NCBI RefSeq assembly: GCF_021183825.1
Contig: NZ_CP089211.1
Span: forward strand, 4,260,501-4,324,500
Origin: Sinomicrobium kalidii
GTDB lineage: Bacteria > Bacteroidota > Bacteroidia > Flavobacteriales > Flavobacteriaceae
Direction: 5' to 3'
DNA length: 64,000 nt
Shown here: positions 20,069-28,209 of the stretch, piece after piece
Position numbering within the stretch: position 1 is the first letter of the stretch
Layout: each line of letters opens with the position of its first letter
The notes under the pieces: generated by a model
What the model saw: only the letters and a program-made list of their open reading frames with translations
Told to the model about the DNA's origin: nothing
The model's database searches: none
Position numbers and translations under genes: made by a program

Positions 20069-20983
20069 ATGAAGATCAGCCTACAGTTTGACACCCTACA
20101 GGAGTTTCACGAGTTTAGCAATTTACCAAAGCCGGAACATCCGTTGATCAGTTTGGTGGACTATAGTTTAGTGAAGTATCCCCCGGAATATACCCATATC
20201 AAATGGGTGCAGAATTATTATTCGATAGGGCTTAAGAGAAATGTCAGTAAGAAATTCAATTACGGACAACAACCTTACGATTTTGGAGAGGGGATTTTGG
20301 CAATGGTGGCTCCGCAACAAGTTATTCAACTGGAGATCGATCCTTATGCAGAGACAGACCCATCCGGTTGGCTGTTGTTAATCCACCCCGATTTTATTTG
20401 GAATACATCGTTGGCCAAAGCCATAAAACAATACGATTTTTTTGGCTATGCGGTAAATGAAGTGTTGTTTTTATCTGAAAAAGAAGAAGCAGTAATCATC
20501 AATGTGATGAAAAACATTGAACGGGAGTATCACACCAATATCGATAAGTTCAGCCAAAACATCATCATTTCACAAATTGAAGTATTGCTCAATTATGCCG
20601 AACGCTTCTATGAACGTCAGTTTATTACCCGAAAAATATTAAATCACCAGATATTGGAACAACTGGAAACGCTTTTAAAGGATTATTTTAATAGCGAGAG
20701 TTTGATTGACCGTGGTTTGCCGACAGTACAGTTTATAGCGGAGTCCCTGAATGTATCCCCCAATTATTTGAGCAGTTTGCTTAAAGTATTAACAGGTCAA
20801 AGCACCCAGCAGCACATCCATAATAAGTTGATAGAAAAAGCCAAGGAAAAACTGTCCACCACCGGGTTATCTGTAAGCGAGATAGCATTTCAACTGGGTT
20901 TTGAACACTCGCAATCGTTCAGTAGGTTGTTTAAATCAAAAACAGAGCAATCGCCTTTACAGTTCAGGGCGGGGTTTAATTGA
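20069..20983 (+). CDS. AraC-family transcriptional regulator, copy 1
   Basis: A 304-residue cytoplasmic regulator. The N-terminal half is a cupin-like ligand-binding region with the features of a Flavobacterium-type AraC subgroup (FNYGQQPYDFGEGILAM, LLIHPDFIWNTSLAKAIKQY). The C-terminal double HTH has VQFIAESLNVSPNYLSSLL and ISEIAFQLGFEHSQSFSRLF-type helices and ends SPLQFRAGFN. It is clearly paralogous to the protein at 22259-23173 along its whole length, and a decayed copy of its tail lies at 34609-34656. Position after two SDR genes suggests it controls them, perhaps through the GTTACAA repeats. Ligand unknown. Confidence 0.93.
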   Translation: MKISLQFDTLQEFHEFSNLPKPEHPLISLVDYSLVKYPPEYTHIKWVQNYYSIGLKRNVSKKFNYGQQPYDFGEGILAMVAPQQVIQLEIDPYAETDPSGWLLLIHPDFIWNTSLAKAIKQYDFFGYAVNEVLFLSEKEEAVIINVMKNIEREYHTNIDKFSQNIIISQIEVLLNYAERFYERQFITRKILNHQILEQLETLLKDYFNSESLIDRGLPTVQFIAESLNVSPNYLSSLLKVLTGQSTQQHIHNKLIEKAKEKLSTTGLSVSEIAFQLGFEHSQSFSRLFKSKTEQSPLQFRAGFN

Positions 20984-21142
20984 TTGTCTTTTTACCATCC
21001 GTTTCATTATGTGGTTATGGAGTCAATATTTTTACTCAATTAAAAAACGCTATTTCAGATTTCACTACAACAATCATAGGTTTGGCTAAAAATGTCTTTT
21101 GAATATGGTCGATCTTTGTTACAAATAAATATTAGCAGACAT
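20984..21142 (+). promoter_or_regulatory. Promoter region of SDR gene with AraC half-site
   Basis: Contains a TTTTTACC block at 20989 resembling the start of the Crp-type sites, a TTGGCTAAAA half-site at 21082-21091 like those at 15063 and in the complement of 26116-26151, and a CTTTG -7 like box at 21114-21118. This favours the ATG at 21143 for the next gene. Confidence 0.45.
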
Positions 21143-21904
21143 ATGGAACGAAACAAAATCGCATTAGTAACAGGAGGTAGCCGGGGTTTAGGTAAAGACA
21201 TGGCGTTAAGGATTGCCGATAAGGGTATTGATGTGGTTCTTACTTATCACAACAATCAGGAAAAAGCTGAAGAAGTCGTAAAAGAAATTCAGTCCAAAGG
21301 GCAAAAAGCTATTGCTTGTCAATTGAACACGGCTAAAATTGACACTTTTGATGCGTTTATAGAGAAAGTTACTGCACATTTAAAGGAAAAAACCGGAAGC
21401 CCTAATTTTGATTTCTTGATTAACAATGCCGGGATAGGTATCAATAAACCTTTTTTAGAAACCACAGAAGACGAATTTGACTCATTGGTGAATATTCATT
21501 TCAAAGGCGTCTTTTTCCTCACACAAAAAGCGTTGAAATTCCTTAATGACGGAAGTAGCATTATCAATATTTCGAGTGGTCTGGCCAGGTTTACCGCGCC
21601 CGGGTATTCGGTGTATGCTTCAGCGAAGGCTGCCATTGAAAGCCTTACCCGTTATCAGGCCAAAGAATTGAGCGATAGACAAATAAGAGTGAACACAGTG
21701 GCTCCGGGAGCTGTGGCAACCGATTTTGCCGGGGGAGAAGTGAGGGATAATGAAAAATATAACAATTATGTTTCTTCGGCAACAGCATTGGGCCGCCCCG
21801 GTGTTCCTGAAGATATCGGTGGTGTGGTCGCATTTTTATGTACGGAAGATGCAGCCTGGATAAACGGTCAGCGGATTGAGGTTTCCGGAGGAATGAATCT
21901 TTAA
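21143..21904 (+). CDS. SDR-family oxidoreductase
   Basis: A 253-residue classical SDR. TGGSRGLG cofactor motif, NNAGIG, a catalytic Ser in IINISSGLAR and YASAK for Tyr/Lys; the C-terminus DAAWINGQRIEVSGGM is typical of the FabG-like group. The ATG at 21143 is preferred over 21092 because the Rossmann strand follows at once and the likely -7 box lies between them. It may reduce small carbonyls with NADP(H); the substrate is not shown. It precedes an AraC and a Crp/Fnr gene on the same strand, separated by a palindromic repeat. Confidence 0.93.
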   Translation: MERNKIALVTGGSRGLGKDMALRIADKGIDVVLTYHNNQEKAEEVVKEIQSKGQKAIACQLNTAKIDTFDAFIEKVTAHLKEKTGSPNFDFLINNAGIGINKPFLETTEDEFDSLVNIHFKGVFFLTQKALKFLNDGSSIINISSGLARFTAPGYSVYASAKAAIESLTRYQAKELSDRQIRVNTVAPGAVATDFAGGEVRDNEKYNNYVSSATALGRPGVPEDIGGVVAFLCTEDAAWINGQRIEVSGGMNL

Positions 21905-22090
21905 AGATCAATGATTGTGAAAAAAGACTTGCCAATAGATGTAGGTTATCCTTCTCACCGTTGTCGCAGGATCTTCATTTGCGTGGACAACCCAAAAGAT
22001 GGAGAAACTAATTGCCGGATAGTGCCGGGATTAACGAATTGAAAAATAAAAAAATTGTATATCCGTTATCATACCACGTTTGAGATAAAT

Positions 22091-22210
22091 CGTCAGTTCG
22101 AGTGTTTTTATGAAGCTTGCGGAATAAAAATGTATCGAGAACTAGCTTGAAATGAACGCTTCTCGATACATTTTGCTTTCGTTGCACTTAGCAAAATACT
22201 CGAAGTGACG
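22091..22210. repeat. 120-bp palindromic intergenic repeat
   Basis: Nested inverted repeats: outer arms CGTCAGTTCGAGT (22091) and ACTCGAAGTGACG (22198-22210); an inner perfect 15-bp stem, AAAATGTATCGAGAA (22127-22141) with TTCTCGATACATTTT (22160-22174); and a small hairpin TTTTGCT/AGCAAAA (22171-22196). It fills much of the 354-base gap between the SDR and AraC genes. Repeats with TCGAAGTGACG ends are common in Flavobacteriia. Confidence 0.65.
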
Positions 22211-22258
22211 TATAAATTTTACTTGTGGCATAAAAGCAGATATACAAATAAAAAAATT

Positions 22259-23173
22259 ATGGCCAACAGGATAAAAAGGATAAAAACCATAAACGAGCTC
22301 CATAAAATAAGAGCGCTCGAAAAACCTAAACATCCGCTTGTAAGCCTGGTGGATTATGGGCAGATACAGCATTATCCCGAAAACAATGATGTGAATTGGA
22401 TACAGGATTTTTATTCGATCGCAATGAAAAGAAATGTTACCGGGAAATACAGGTACGGGCAGCAGGAATATGATTTTGATGAAGGTTTAATGTCATTCCT
22501 CGCCCCGAAACAGTTGCTGAATATAGTTGTAGGAAAAGAAGAGAAAAAGCGTTCCGGCTGGATATTGTTTTTCCATCCTGATTTTATATGGCATACTTCA
22601 TTGGCAAAATCCATTAAGCAATATGACTTTTTTGATTATGCCATCAATGAAGCCTTGTTTTTATCGGCTAAGGAAGAGCAGGTTTTGCAGACTATATTTC
22701 TTAACATAAAGGACGAAATTGATGCGAATATTGACGATTACAGTCAAAATATTATCGTATCTCAAATAGAATTGTTACTGAGTTATTCGGAGCGATTCTA
22801 CAGGCGCCAGTTTATTACGAGAAAGAAAACCAATCACCAGGTATTGGAGCAACTGGAAAAACTGTTGAGTACCCGTTTTGAAGATCAGAATATAAAAACC
22901 AAAGGCATCCCTTCTGTTCAGTTTATTGCGGATGAATTGAATGTATCCCCCACTTACTTGAGCGGTATATTGAGGTCTTTAACGGGGCTGAGCACCCAAC
23001 AGCACATACACCAAAAACTCATTGAAAAGGCCAAAGAAAAGCTTTCTACAACAACACTATCTGTTAGCGAAATTGCTTATGAATTGGGCTTTGAGCATGT
23101 GCAATCGTTCAGTAAGCTGTTTAAATCAAAAACAGAACAATCGCCTTTACAGTTCAGGGCAGGTTTTAATTGA
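22259..23173 (+). CDS. AraC-family transcriptional regulator, copy 2
   Basis: A 304-residue paralogue of the regulator at 20069-20983, aligning end to end without gaps that I can see. Shared blocks include ALEKPKHPLVSLVDYGQI, FHPDFIWHTSLAKSIKQYDF and the C-terminal HTH (ELNVSPTYLSGIL; IAYELGFEHVQSFSKLF), ending SPLQFRAGFN. I start at the ATG at 22259 to match the paralogue. A Crp/Fnr gene follows after 56 bases, with a TTTTTGCC-type site in the gap. Likely a ligand-responsive activator of the adjacent SDR genes. The two HTH regions differ little, so they may share operators. Confidence 0.93.
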   Translation: MANRIKRIKTINELHKIRALEKPKHPLVSLVDYGQIQHYPENNDVNWIQDFYSIAMKRNVTGKYRYGQQEYDFDEGLMSFLAPKQLLNIVVGKEEKKRSGWILFFHPDFIWHTSLAKSIKQYDFFDYAINEALFLSAKEEQVLQTIFLNIKDEIDANIDDYSQNIIVSQIELLLSYSERFYRRQFITRKKTNHQVLEQLEKLLSTRFEDQNIKTKGIPSVQFIADELNVSPTYLSGILRSLTGLSTQQHIHQKLIEKAKEKLSTTTLSVSEIAYELGFEHVQSFSKLFKSKTEQSPLQFRAGFN

Positions 23174-23178
23174 TGTAC

Positions 23179-23225
23179 TTTTTGCCAAATGATAAGTTTT
23201 AGGGAAGCAACATTAGCTATCTTGC
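23179..23225 (+). promoter_or_regulatory. Candidate self-regulatory site before Crp/Fnr gene
   Basis: TTTTTGCCAAATGATAAG at 23179 resembles the 31-bp sites at 33373 and 35286 without the inner TATGGC. A TATCTTG box begins at 23218; its CTTG lies 42 bases from the site start, the same distance as CTTTG in the other two. This suggests control by the Crp/Fnr product itself. Confidence 0.45.
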
Positions 23226-23229
23226 AACT

Positions 23230-23805
23230 ATGGAACAATTTATTGAATACATACTTCAATTTGGTAGCCTGAACCCGCAACAAATAAATTTAGTCCGTAA
23301 CAAGGCCATTGAAATCGAACTACCAAAAGATGACTATTTCTGGGAAGCAGGAAAAACGATAAAGCAGGTTGGTTTTGTAACAGAAGGCGTTCTAAGGGTT
23401 TATTATTACAATAATGAAAGTGATGAAATAACACGATATTTCATTACGGAGAACCTGCTGATCCTATACGGCTACGATATAGATGCCAGCTATACACCTT
23501 CCGAATATTTGCAGGCTATTACAGATTCCAGGCTTGTTGTATTTTCTAAAAAAGATTGGAAAGAGATTTCAGATACCATCGTCGGTTGGGACACCATCAT
23601 TCAAAAAATTACGGCGAAACAGCATGGAGAAAAACTGGAAAGAAGAAGCCCGCTGGTGGAACAAGACGCCACTACCCGCTACCTTGAGTTTATCGAAAAC
23701 TTCCCGACTTTGGTAAATCGTATCCCTTTATCGTACATTGCGTCTTATTTGGGAATTACGCAATCTTCTTTGAGCCGCATAAGAAAAAAAATATCAAAAA
23801 AATAA
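23230..23805 (+). CDS. Crp/Fnr-family transcriptional regulator, copy 1
   Basis: A 191-residue regulator with an N-terminal cyclic-nucleotide-binding-like beta roll (residues about 25-115; GFVTEGVLRVYYYNNESDE) and a C-terminal winged HTH with SYIASYLGITQSSLSRIRKK. It lacks the Cys set of Fnr and the full cAMP-binding phosphate cassette, so the ligand is unknown, as for most Bacteroidota members of this group. It is a paralogue of the protein at 34713-35282 (matching ERRSPLVEQDATTRYL and the HTH). A MITE-like element is inserted 17 bases after the stop codon. Confidence 0.92.
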   Translation: MEQFIEYILQFGSLNPQQINLVRNKAIEIELPKDDYFWEAGKTIKQVGFVTEGVLRVYYYNNESDEITRYFITENLLILYGYDIDASYTPSEYLQAITDSRLVVFSKKDWKEISDTIVGWDTIIQKITAKQHGEKLERRSPLVEQDATTRYLEFIENFPTLVNRIPLSYIASYLGITQSSLSRIRKKISKK

Positions 23806-23810
23806 ATAAG

Positions 23811-23822
23811 GAGAACGATTCC
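23811..23822. repeat. Target-site duplication, left copy
   Basis: GAGAACGATTCC, repeated exactly in the same direction at 24377-24388 on the other side of the element. A 12-bp duplication fits a transposition event; sizes of 10-13 bp are typical of IS4-family members. Confidence 0.75.
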
Positions 23823-24376
23823 AGGGCAAACGCATCATATAACGACAGGGAGATATGGCGACCAGGAGACGGGGGATTGGTGATTTATAGTGATTTGTTG
23901 TGATTGAAAAAGATGGAATGAGATTGAAGATAATGGGTATTGAGCTCGGGAGTTTTGGAGTTTGAGTATACAAAACAACAACAGGGAAACCCCACAACCT
24001 GCAACCTTGAACCTGTCACCCTGAGAATTAACGTTTTGGCAACCGCATAAATTGGCAATGACGTTTAAAAGCGTCACTGCCAGCCCTTCGGCGGGACTCA
24101 GGATAAACTAAAGCGTCGGCAGTCTCCTGGCAGGTATGCGCATACCATTGAGGGTATGCTGCCAGCCTCCGGGAGATTGCCACCCTTCGGCTGCGCTCAG
24201 GGCAGGCTTTACCTCCCTTCGGTCGGTTCCTCGCAAAGACGCTTCTCTGCGATTTGTAGGGAACTTCCCTAACACGTCATGGGTAGCCCTTCGACAAGCT
24301 CAGGATAAACTAAAGTCGAAGGGTTAAACATTGACCCTTAAACCTTCGAATTACTCAATTATGACGCGTTTGCCCT
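23823..24376. mobile_element. MITE-like non-autonomous element, 554 bp
   Basis: Non-coding element with terminal inverted repeats: left end AGGGCAAACGCATCATA (23823-23839), right end complement AGGGCAAACGCGTCATA (24360-24376), 16 of 17 matching. It is flanked by an exact 12-bp direct repeat. Inside are stacked hairpins, for example GGCAATGACG/CGTCACTGCC (24052-24081) and a longer one across 24118-24183 (GGTATGC arms), and three copies of a CCCTTCG...CTCAGG motif (about 24083, 24183 and 24287). There is no transposase frame, so it would need one supplied from elsewhere. It lies between convergent Crp/Fnr and SDR genes and breaks neither. Confidence 0.75.
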
Positions 24377-24388
24377 GAGAACGATTCC
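24377..24388. repeat. Target-site duplication, right copy
   Basis: Exact second copy of GAGAACGATTCC, directly next to the right terminal inverted repeat. Confidence 0.75.
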
Positions 24389-24417
24389 TACCTTTTTGGA
24401 ATGGGAAAGAATTTAAT

Positions 24418-25143
24418 TTACCATTCCACTTTTCCCTCTGCTTTAAAAAATTGTCCGGTAGGTTCGTTTTCATGTATCGTTGCCATTGCAACAATGGGTT
24501 CAGCACCTTCTTCCGGAGTTTTGAAACCGGCAAAATTATTAATTCCGGTAGCCGTATAGCCCGGCGACACACTATTGATCTTAAATTTTGTTCCTTTTAA
24601 ATCGTCTGCCAACTGAATGGTAAAAGCATTTAATGCAGTTTTAGATATTGCATACGCATGAAAATCGCTCCAAACGGGCTTTCTGCCTTCTGAGGTTTGC
24701 AGGCCGAGCGAACCTAATTCACTGGAAACATTGACGATTACGGGCAATTCGGCATGTTGCATCAAAGGCAGGAACTGTTGTGTAGCCTGTATGGCTCCGA
24801 AGAAATTGGTATCGAATATTTTTTTGATTTCCTGAATATCATGCTCCGAAATCCTTTGGGAAAGTTCACCTGCAATACCGGCATTGTTAATTAAGATATC
24901 CAACACCTCAATTTTATTTGCCAAATCTGCTTTTGCCTGCCGAACGGATGCAGAATCACATACGTCCATTTGTAATAAATCCACGTTTGTTAAACCCAGG
25001 TTTTGCAGTTCTTGAACCGCCTTTGTGCCTTTTTCTTGGTTGCGACAGCCGAGGAATACAAAATACCCGAGTTCTGCCATCTTTTTGGCCACTTCAAAGC
25101 CAATGCCTTTGTTAGCACCTGTTATTAATACGTTTTTCATCAT
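24418..25143 (-). CDS. SDR-family NAD(P)-dependent oxidoreductase
   Basis: A 241-residue SDR of the carbonyl-reductase-like group. TGANKGIG near residue 8, NNAGIAG (about 88), a catalytic Ser in VNVSSELGSLG and YAISKTALNAF for the Tyr/Lys pair. The long insert after the Ser (QTSEGRKPVWSDFH) is common in plant-menthone-reductase-like and bacterial relatives. The start could be Met1 (25143) or Met2 (25140). It lies 50 bases downstream of the NAD-dependent epimerase-like gene on the same strand and should share its promoter at 26091-26151. Confidence 0.93.
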   Translation of the reverse strand: MMKNVLITGANKGIGFEVAKKMAELGYFVFLGCRNQEKGTKAVQELQNLGLTNVDLLQMDVCDSASVRQAKADLANKIEVLDILINNAGIAGELSQRISEHDIQEIKKIFDTNFFGAIQATQQFLPLMQHAELPVIVNVSSELGSLGLQTSEGRKPVWSDFHAYAISKTALNAFTIQLADDLKGTKFKINSVSPGYTATGINNFAGFKTPEEGAEPIVAMATIHENEPTGQFFKAEGKVEW

Positions 25144-25193
25144 ATTTATTTAATTTCCAATGTGTTTTTATTTTTTATAATAAAACTTGTAGT

Positions 25194-26069
25194 TTAAAAA
25201 TAGTTCTGTTGCATATCATCCAACAAACCGATGTGCGCGGGTTTCCAATCTAATTGTTCTCGGGTTTTTGTATTTGTAGCCGGATTATCAAATGCAATGA
25301 AGCGGCTCATCCACTCAAAGTGTTTTGCTGCATCTTCACCCGGTAGTGATACTACAGGTAAGTTCAGTTCGTTGCCGATTAATGTTGCTATATCTTTTAC
25401 TTCAATACCATTTTCACCTACAATATTATACAATGCTCCTTTTCCTCCTTTTTCTACAGCCAAACGAAACGCTCTTGCAGCATCCAAACGATGTACTGCC
25501 GGCCAGCGGTTGTTGCCATTTTCAGGATAAGCGGAGATGCCATTTTTGCGTGCCTGCCCGATGATAAAAGGAACAAATCCTTGGTCGCCTTTGTCGTGAA
25601 CGGACGGTGCCAAACGAATGACCGAGGCATTGATGCCTTTTTCCACCAATGCCAAAGCCGTAGTTTCCGAAGCACGGGGAAATCCCGGCGAACGACTTTC
25701 TTCTGAGATGCTTCCGTTAATGAGGGGCAAGCCTAAAATACCGGCAGTTACCACTATTGGTTTGTTGGTGTTCATCAGTGCTTCTCCCATTGCGTTGATG
25801 GCTGCTTTGTCTATTTCGGCTGCCTTATCGAATTGGGTAAAGTCGTGAAAAAAAGCAGTATGAATAACACCATCGGCCTGTAAAGCTCCTTGCTTTAGTA
25901 TTTCTAAATCTTCAAGATCTCCTTTTAAAACCTCTGCACCTGCCTCGTAGACCAGTTTTTCTGATGCTTCCGAACGTGCCAAACCAGTTACTTGATGTCC
26001 TTCATGCAATAATTCCCTGACTACTGCAGAACCGATGAAACCCGATGCGCCTGTTACAAATACTTTCAT
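25194..26069 (-). CDS. Atypical SDR (NAD-dependent epimerase/dehydratase-like)
   Basis: A 291-residue extended-type SDR. TGASGFIGSAVVREL gives the NAD(P)-binding glycine motif (TGxxGxxG). The segment RASETTALALVEKG, then RLAPSVHDKGDQGFVP and RWPAVHRLDAARAFRLAVEK, is characteristic of the SDR_a5-like subgroup, which lacks the standard YxxxK. Family activity is poorly defined; such proteins often bind NADP(H) and reduce small carbonyl compounds. It is first in a two-gene operon with the SDR at 24418-25143 and has an AraC-type operator and a TAnnTTTG box immediately upstream. Confidence 0.9.
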   Translation of the reverse strand: MKVFVTGASGFIGSAVVRELLHEGHQVTGLARSEASEKLVYEAGAEVLKGDLEDLEILKQGALQADGVIHTAFFHDFTQFDKAAEIDKAAINAMGEALMNTNKPIVVTAGILGLPLINGSISEESRSPGFPRASETTALALVEKGINASVIRLAPSVHDKGDQGFVPFIIGQARKNGISAYPENGNNRWPAVHRLDAARAFRLAVEKGGKGALYNIVGENGIEVKDIATLIGNELNLPVVSLPGEDAAKHFEWMSRFIAFDNPATNTKTREQLDWKPAHIGLLDDMQQNYF

Positions 26070-26090
26070 TTTTTATGTTTTTTATGATGA

Positions 26091-26151
26091 CAAATTTATA
26101 AATTCATTAAGCGGTAGATTTATCCAAATCTATTTATGTTTTAGCCAATTC
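26091..26151 (-). promoter_or_regulatory. Promoter and AraC-type operator of SDR operon
   Basis: On the minus strand, half-sites TTGGCTAAAA and TTGGATAAAT lie 21 bp apart within 26116-26151, matching 29 of 36 bases with 15060-15095. A TAAATTTG box (TAnnTTTG, the Bacteroidota -7 consensus) lies at 26091-26098, 22 bases before the start codon. Confidence 0.65.
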
Positions 26152-26167
26152 ACTTTTTGAATACAAA

Positions 26168-26923
26168 CTATCTCCCTTTTTCATTCAGGACGGAGGTTCG
26201 CTTTTTTAGATATTTTAGTAGTAGGTATAATGATCCAGCGAAAATAGTTCCGATAGTACTCAATCCCATTTCGAACATTAATGACCCGTTTTTTAGAGAG
26301 TTTTCTATAGTATCAAATAAGAATAGAATAAGAAATAGTGCGAATAAACCATTTTTTTCTTTTTTCAAAACTTTTTTCCAGCTAAAGGAAATCTCAGGAC
26401 TAATATATTTGAAGTTTTTTGGTAGAAATACAGGTGTTTGTTGTGACCATATAATATATTCTTTACCAAACTTCATTCTTAAGAATTCTTCTTCGGCAAA
26501 AATTATTCTTTCGTAGTAAATCCAGAAAATGAACGTAAATACAATAACAAATACCGGACTTCCCGTTGCCATCGCAATAGCCATCCACATAAAATAGTTG
26601 CCTAGGTATAATGGATTTCTTGTCAGGGAATATAAACCGGTGGTGTTTAATTTATCGGCAACTTGACCTTGGCCTGTATTTCTTCCGGAAGTATTTTTAG
26701 GAGTATACCCGACAGTAAATATTCTAATAAGAAATCCAAAGAGTCCGATAGCCAGGCTTGAAGATTTTAATATTTCAGAATTCAATAATATTCCGACATC
26801 GTCTCTAACCGTAATTTGATAAATTTTTACGCAAATTCCTATGATCAAAAAGGACAGCGGTAAATAGCTTCTTTTTTCAAACAAAAAATTTCCTTGGCGC
26901 AATAATTCTTCTCTTAATGCCAT
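26168..26923 (-). CDS. Isoprenylcysteine carboxyl methyltransferase-family membrane protein
   Basis: A 251-residue membrane protein with about five or six hydrophobic segments. The family signature TTGLYSLTRNPLYLGNYF (about residues 93-110) and the later EEEFLRMKFGKEYIIW, with its Glu and the Y/W pair, mark the ICMT/PEMT fold that binds S-adenosylmethionine at the membrane. Bacterial members probably methylate lipids or small molecules rather than prenylated proteins. The gene is more AT-rich than its neighbours. It is on the same strand as the DUF3500 gene, 108 bases downstream; co-transcription is possible but not certain. Confidence 0.82.
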   Translation of the reverse strand: MALREELLRQGNFLFEKRSYLPLSFLIIGICVKIYQITVRDDVGILLNSEILKSSSLAIGLFGFLIRIFTVGYTPKNTSGRNTGQGQVADKLNTTGLYSLTRNPLYLGNYFMWMAIAMATGSPVFVIVFTFIFWIYYERIIFAEEEFLRMKFGKEYIIWSQQTPVFLPKNFKYISPEISFSWKKVLKKEKNGLFALFLILFLFDTIENSLKNGSLMFEMGLSTIGTIFAGSLYLLLKYLKKRTSVLNEKGR

Positions 26924-27031
26924 ATTCTTTATTTTTTTGATAGTAAACTTTAATGGTCAATGCGAGATGCGATAAACATCACAAACCTTCATTCCGAAGT
27001 TTCAGGTTATCATCAACTGGCTTTATAGATC

Positions 27032-28120
27032 TTAATTATTTCCACCGTAATCCCTGCTTTTGTCCCTCCATACTGAGTGCGGATGGGTTTCGTTTGGAAA
27101 ATTAATCCCACTCTGGCATGAATATTCTATCCATACCGATGGACCATCAATACGCACGTAATCATTTCGGTTGGTTAAATCAGTAGAGCCTGAATATGCA
27201 ATGTAGGTGTCGTTTAGCTCATTGGCGTAGATGGCTATTAATGCTTCGGCTGCCGTATCATTAATGTCATAGACGTAGGTCTCAATGGCCGCTATGACCA
27301 AATCTTTTTGATGGGTTGTAAGTACACTGCATTTAAGTCCGGCAGTAGAAGGAAAGTGGTTGTCTCTCTGTGGTCCGGCTTGAATATCTCTTATGGCCGA
27401 ATCCATTTCGGCAATAGCTAACTCTTCAGTTGAAAGGGCTTTGAGCATTGTCGAAAATGCATCGTTCTCCTGTAGCAGCGGTTGGTTGACGACTCCGTTA
27501 TACGTAAATTCCGAAAAAGGTTCAACCCCCCGGAACGAGGGAGTTCCACTTACCAGGACCCCGTCAGTATAGGTGTTGGCAAATGCCATGTGGTGACCGC
27601 CGAACTGTATCTCAAACGTACCTGTGGTAGCCGGTCTGCCCAATAAGGCGATATGATAGCTCGCTGCTCCATAGCCATAACTCCCTCCGTTCATCAAAAG
27701 AAGTTCATCGGCATTCATTAACTGTTGTAGTTCGTCCCAACCTTCATTTTCGCGGCTGCCGGCTGTTTCTGCCAGCAAAGCTTTGGCATATCCGATCTGT
27801 TCCGTCGTCATCTCTCCAAAAGACAGACCGACACGGTTGCGGTACACGCCCGCCGGATAATTGGACCATCTTTTTGCTTCTGAAACCGAATAACTTTTCA
27901 GGACAACAGACCGTTGTTCGTCATCGAGTGATGCCATAAACGCATCGGCAAGACAAATGATCTTATGGATGCCAACCTCCTGAGAACAATCACTCACCTC
28001 AATAGGATCGGGATTGGAATCGGAGTTCTCGGCAACGTTGTAATTATCGGAGTCAGAAGAATTACAGGACCCGATAAATACCATGTTCAATGAAAGTAAG
28101 GTGATTTTAAAATTTATCAT
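27032..28120 (-). CDS. DUF3500 lipoprotein
   Basis: A lipoprotein of about 362 residues. The signal ends in lipobox FIGSC, followed by a Ser/Asn/Asp-rich linker. The rest is DUF3500: FGGHHMAFANTYTDG (about 195), PSFRGVEPF, a helical middle with PSTAGLKCSVL, and the C-terminal block GPSVWIEYSCQSG, then HPHSVWRDKSRDYGG. The regularly placed His, Trp and Asp residues look like a metal or catalytic site, but no activity is known to me for this family. I choose Met at 28120 (fourth codon of the open frame) because it places the basic residue directly before the signal helix. It follows a TonB-dependent receptor gene by about 80 bases on the same strand, hinting at a shared task in nutrient uptake. 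Confidence 0.85.
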   Translation of the reverse strand: MINFKITLLSLNMVFIGSCNSSDSDNYNVAENSDSNPDPIEVSDCSQEVGIHKIICLADAFMASLDDEQRSVVLKSYSVSEAKRWSNYPAGVYRNRVGLSFGEMTTEQIGYAKALLAETAGSRENEGWDELQQLMNADELLLMNGGSYGYGAASYHIALLGRPATTGTFEIQFGGHHMAFANTYTDGVLVSGTPSFRGVEPFSEFTYNGVVNQPLLQENDAFSTMLKALSTEELAIAEMDSAIRDIQAGPQRDNHFPSTAGLKCSVLTTHQKDLVIAAIETYVYDINDTAAEALIAIYANELNDTYIAYSGSTDLTNRNDYVRIDGPSVWIEYSCQSGINFPNETHPHSVWRDKSRDYGGNN

Positions 28121-28209
28121 AATTATCATTTTTTATATTTAAGGGTTAAACTCATTGTGAGATTATCAGGAATTCTTTAAAACCTGGTTCAACAAACATC
28201 GGAAGCCCG

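Noticed and set aside
21910..22041. Small open frame after the SDR gene (about 43 codons, begins MIVKKDLPID)
   Set aside because: No ribosome-binding signal, no recognisable family, and composition is like the surrounding intergenic DNA; chance cannot be excluded.
24052..24183. Possible structured RNA gene from stacked hairpins
   Set aside because: The hairpins lie inside the MITE-like element and are better explained as part of it.
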